A stretch of 41,132 nucleotides of DNA from the NCBI GenBank assembly GCA_905214315.1, contig CAJMLN010000016.1, positions 1 through 41,132 of the forward strand. The letters run 5' to 3'. The notes below the pieces were generated by a model. The model worked only from the letters and a program-made list of their open reading frames with translations. It had not been told where the DNA came from and did not search any database. This DNA comes from an uncultured bacterium. Lineage in GTDB: Bacteria; Bacillota; Clostridia; Christensenellales; QALW01. The position numbers and the translations under genes were made by a program. Positions within the stretch are counted from its first letter, which is position 1; every line of letters starts with the position of its first letter. Shown here piece by piece: positions 39,127 to 41,132 of the stretch.

Positions 39127-39822
39127 ATGAAAAGAGGAAAAAAATATCAGGACAGCGCCAAGCTTATTGATTCACAAAAATTATACGAGCCGGAAGAGGC
39201 TATCGCACTTTGCCTGCAGACGGCTAAGGCTAAGTTTGATGAGACGGTAGAGCTTTCCATAAAGCTCGGCGTAGATTCCCGTCAGGCCGACCAACAGGTT
39301 CGCGGCGTGGTAGTACTGCCGCACGGCACGGGTAAAACTTTGCGTGTGCTAGTGATTGCCAAGGGCGAAAAGGCTGACGCGGCACAGGCTGCCGGCGCTG
39401 ATTTTGTAGGCGCTGAGGAGATGGTACAGAAGATACAGACTGAAAACTGGTTTGATTACGACGTTATCGTAGCTACGCCCGATATGATGGGCCTGCTGGG
39501 CCGGTTGGGTAAGGTGCTGGGTCCCAAGGGGCTTATGCCCAACCCTAAGAGCGGTACGGTTACGATGGATGTTGCCAAGGCTGTTGCCGATATTAAAGCC
39601 GGTAAGGTAGAATACCGTGTGGATAAAACCAATATCATTCACGTGCCCGTAGGAAAGGCCAGCTTCGGTACCGAAAAGCTTGGCGATAATATCAAAACGC
39701 TGATGGACGCCGTTATTAAGGCAAAGCCCGCCGCCGCAAAGGGAACGTATTTGAAATCGGTTTCTATTTCCACTACGATGGGCCCCGGCATTAAGGTGAA
39801 CGGGCTTAGATTTAACGCTTGA
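39127..39822 (+). CDS. rplA: 50S ribosomal protein L1
   Basis: A 231-residue L1. It binds the mobile L1 stalk of 23S rRNA and, in many bacteria, represses its own operon by binding an mRNA mimic. Landmarks are ELSIKLGVDSRQADQQVRGVVVLPHGTGK (about 42-70), LGPKGLMPNPKSGTV (about 134-148) and GKVEYRVDKTNIIHVPVGK. GGGAGG lies 6 bases ahead of the ATG. Its stop codon sits inside the -35 box of the downstream rplJ promoter. Confidence 0.98.
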   Translation: MKRGKKYQDSAKLIDSQKLYEPEEAIALCLQTAKAKFDETVELSIKLGVDSRQADQQVRGVVVLPHGTGKTLRVLVIAKGEKADAAQAAGADFVGAEEMVQKIQTENWFDYDVIVATPDMMGLLGRLGKVLGPKGLMPNPKSGTVTMDVAKAVADIKAGKVEYRVDKTNIIHVPVGKASFGTEKLGDNIKTLMDAVIKAKPAAAKGTYLKSVSISTTMGPGIKVNGLRFNA

Positions 39823-39847
39823 CAGATTTTGCCCGGCGTTATATAAT
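39819..39847 (+). promoter_or_regulatory. Consensus sigma-A promoter of rplJ-rplL
   Basis: A perfect TTGACA (39819-39824), a 17-base spacer, then a perfect TATAAT (39842-39847). The TGA stop of rplA is bases 2-4 of the -35 box. Confidence 0.85.
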
Positions 39848-39870
39848 AACAATACAAATAAATAATCTCT

Positions 39871-39969
39871 GTATACCGTAGACAGCAGGAGCTTTTCAGC
39901 TTAAATTTCCTGCCGAGGCATAGAAAGGTATTTTCTGCCCCCGTATGTCTATATGGGGGTTGTTTTTTT
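39871..39969 (+). ncRNA. L10 leader RNA with attenuator
   Basis: The leader contains the ACCGTAGACAGCAGGAG ... TTTCCTGCCGAGG pattern typical of the L10(L12)4-binding leader of rplJL mRNAs (CAGGA pairing TCCTG with conserved flanks), followed by an intrinsic terminator (39938-39969). The leader normally lets excess L10-L12 complex reduce expression of rplJ-rplL. Confidence 0.85.
39938..39969 (+). terminator. Attenuator terminator in the L10 leader
   Basis: The 9-bp stem CCCCCGTAT/ATATGGGGG (one G-U pair) with a 4-base loop is followed by TTGTTTTTTT, 26 bases ahead of the rplJ start codon. Confidence 0.85.
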
Positions 39970-39995
39970 GAATTCTTACTAAAGGTGGTGAAAAA

Positions 39996-40487
39996 ATGTC
40001 AGCAAATAAAGACGCTAAAATCGCCCTGTATGAAGAGATCAAAGAAAAGTTCTCAAAAGCCAGCGCTGTGGTGATGGTGGACTACACCGGTATCACGGTG
40101 GAGGAGGTTACCAGGCTCCGCGCTTCCTGCCGCGAAGCAGGCGTAGACTACAAGGTTTATAAAAATACGCTTGTTGCCAGGGCTGTAAAGGAGCTGGGCA
40201 TTGAAGGCTGGGATGAGTTCTTAGAGGGAACCAACGCTTTTGCTTTCGGCTATGACGATGTGGTTGCTCCGGCAAAAATTGTTTATGAGTTTGGAAAAGA
40301 AGCGGAAAAATGCCCGATCAAGTGCGGTTACATGGACGGTAAGTTCATGTCGGCTAAGGAAGAGGAAGCGCTTGCAAAACTGCCGGGAAAGGATGCGCTT
40401 ATTGTCAAGCTCATCTGGACGCTGCAGGGCAATGTACGCAACCTTGCTTATGCGCTTAACGCAATCAAAGAAAAAATGGAAGCTTAA
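39996..40487 (+). CDS. rplJ: 50S ribosomal protein L10
   Basis: A 163-residue L10, the base of the ribosomal stalk that binds L7/L12 dimers. Landmarks are VMVDYTGITVEEVTRLRASCREAGVDYKVYKNTLVARAV (about 27-65) and the C-terminal helix WTLQGNVRNLAYALNAIKEKME that carries L12. AAGGTGGTG precedes the ATG. Transcription starts at its own promoter and passes through the L10 leader. Confidence 0.98.
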   Translation: MSANKDAKIALYEEIKEKFSKASAVVMVDYTGITVEEVTRLRASCREAGVDYKVYKNTLVARAVKELGIEGWDEFLEGTNAFAFGYDDVVAPAKIVYEFGKEAEKCPIKCGYMDGKFMSAKEEEALAKLPGKDALIVKLIWTLQGNVRNLAYALNAIKEKMEA

Positions 40488-40512
40488 TTTTTAAAAGTGG
40501 AGGAATAAAAAA

Positions 40513-40875
40513 ATGACAAACGCAGAAATCGTTGCAGCAATCAAGGAAAAAACCATTCTTGAAATTGCTGAGTTAGTAACCATGTTGGAAGAAGAATTCG
40601 GCGTATCTGCTGCCGCTCCTGTTATGGTAGCCGGCGGCGGTGCAGCTGCCGCAGCTGAGGAGAAGACCGAGTTTGACGTAGTTCTTGAGTCCTTTGGCGA
40701 GAAGAAGTTGGATGTTATCAAGGCTGTTAAAGAGGCACTTGGCCTTGGCCTGAAGGATGCGAAGGACCTTGTTGAAGCCGCTCCGAAAGCTCTGAAAGAG
40801 GGCGCGCCCAAAGAGGAAGCCGAAGCTCTGAAAGCAAAGCTTGAAGAGGTTGGCGCAACTGTTACCCTTAAGTAA
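40513..40875 (+). CDS. rplL: 50S ribosomal protein L7/L12
   Basis: A 120-residue L7/L12. The N-terminal dimerisation helices (about 1-35) precede an Ala/Gly-rich hinge (about 36-52) and a C-terminal factor-binding domain with EKTEFDVVLESFGEKKLDVIKAVKEALGLGLKDAKDLVEAAP (about 50-91). GGAGG precedes the ATG. It is the second gene of the rplJ unit and is followed by a strong terminator. Confidence 0.98.
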   Translation: MTNAEIVAAIKEKTILEIAELVTMLEEEFGVSAAAPVMVAGGGAAAAAEEKTEFDVVLESFGEKKLDVIKAVKEALGLGLKDAKDLVEAAPKALKEGAPKEEAEALKAKLEEVGATVTLK

Positions 40876-40888
40876 TTGTTTAAAACCC

Positions 40889-40925
40889 AAAAACCAGTGT
40901 AGAAATACACTGGTTTTCTTTTTTT
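40889..40925 (+). terminator. Intrinsic terminator of rplJ-rplL
   Basis: The 12-bp stem AAAACCAGTGTA/TACACTGGTTTT with a GAAA tetraloop is followed by CTTTTTTT. Confidence 0.9.
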
Positions 40926-40955
40926 GGAGGAGGATTGAAAACTTTGAAACAGGGG

Positions 40956-40984
40956 TTGAATTTACTATTTTTTTGATGTATAAT
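40956..40984 (+). promoter_or_regulatory. Sigma-A promoter of the last, partial gene
   Basis: TTGAAT (40956-40961), a 17-base spacer, then TATAAT (40979-40984), 31 bases ahead of the start at 41015. Confidence 0.75.
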
Positions 40985-41014
40985 AAAAAACAAAGGAATA
41001 GGAAGGGTAAATAC

Positions 41015-41132
41015 ATGAGAAATATAAAAAAGCTTTTTGCCGGTATCCTTGTTTCCAGTCTTTTAGTATTTTCAATTACGGTTTTTGCGGTCGTAGACGA
41101 AATGGTTCCCTATGAGTATTATTACTGGCAAT
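41015..41132 (+). CDS. N-terminal part of a predicted secreted protein (cut by window end)
   Basis: 39 codons are visible. The ATG at 41015 has AGGAAGGG upstream and a promoter just ahead. The N-terminus MRNIKKLFAG followed by a hydrophobic stretch ILVSSLLVFSITVFA forms a signal peptide with a likely signal peptidase I site near TVFA-VVDE (about residue 24). The mature part begins acidic and Tyr-rich. The family cannot be told from so little sequence. Confidence 0.75.
   Translation, partial: MRNIKKLFAGILVSSLLVFSITVFAVVDEMVPYEYYYWQ

Noticed and set aside
1..41132. CRISPR arrays, tRNA/rRNA genes, prophage or integrative elements
   Set aside because: No spaced direct repeats, no cloverleaf-like tRNA sequence, no integrase, portal, terminase or transposase motifs were seen; the genes are largely housekeeping in conserved order.

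Overview
The window reads as an ordinary, densely coded piece of a low-to-medium-GC Gram-positive chromosome, most likely an anaerobic, spore-forming (or spore-former-derived) member of the Clostridia. The evidence is Firmicutes gene order (rplM-rpsI, rpsB-tsf-pyrH-frr-uppS-cdsA-dxr-rseP-ispG, yqfC-yqfD-phoH-pgpH-ybeY, rpmG-secE-nusG-rplK-rplA-rplJ-rplL), sporulation-type YqfC/YqfD, strong AGGAGG ribosome binding sites, several TTG/GTG starts, consensus sigma-A promoters, a potassium-type membrane pyrophosphatase and a GGGtGRT/Fe-S scaffold pair typical of anaerobes. The exact genus cannot be named from sequence alone. No phage, IS element, CRISPR array, tRNA or rRNA gene was found.

Layout. 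1-2.6 kb: 3' end of a DegV/FakB fatty-acid-binding protein, a small membrane protein with its own promoter, rplM-rpsI, and a LacA/Maa-type acetyltransferase. 2.8-5.7 kb (minus): hppA and an aminoacyl-tRNA deacylase, with a 33-residue membrane peptide, too short for ordinary gene calling, encoded just upstream. 5.8-8.7 kb (plus): an accessory-looking cluster of an unknown membrane protein, a protein that looks like a ThyX fold stripped of its catalytic motif, a polyprenol-phosphate type glycosyltransferase overlapping it, and a GNAT acetyltransferase. 9-11.8 kb (minus): GTP-type PEP carboxykinase and undecaprenyl-diphosphatase. 12-13.7 kb (plus): Fe-S scaffold-like protein plus GGGtGRT protein. 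13.8-17 kb (minus): KDPG-type aldolase and a GH2 beta-mannosidase-like enzyme.

17.2-25.2 kb (plus) is the translation, isoprenoid and envelope-lipid superoperon rpsB to ispG. It joins ribosome functions (S2, EF-Ts, RRF), UMP kinase, the undecaprenyl-diphosphate synthase, CDP-DAG synthase, two MEP-pathway enzymes and the site-2 protease. 25.2-30.7 kb (minus) carries FakA (the kinase partner of DegV/FakB proteins), Asp23/YloU, leuS and a HAD phosphatase. 30.8-37.3 kb (plus) carries rpsU, the yqfC-ybeY group and a FemAB-like transferase. 37.4-40.9 kb is the rpmG-secE-nusG-rplKAJL ribosomal/transcription cluster, with two copies of an L1-operator-like hairpin and a full L10 leader with attenuator. 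The window ends in the first 39 codons of a predicted secreted protein.

The observations most worth following are the ThyX-like pseudoenzyme and its neighbours, the duplicated L1-type operator around rplK, the 33-residue membrane peptide, the LexA-box-like palindrome/hairpin at the uppS start, the possible sigma-E promoter of yqfC, and the uncharacterised scaffold/GGGtGRT pair. Nothing seen amounts to a clearly new multi-gene defence or metabolic system.
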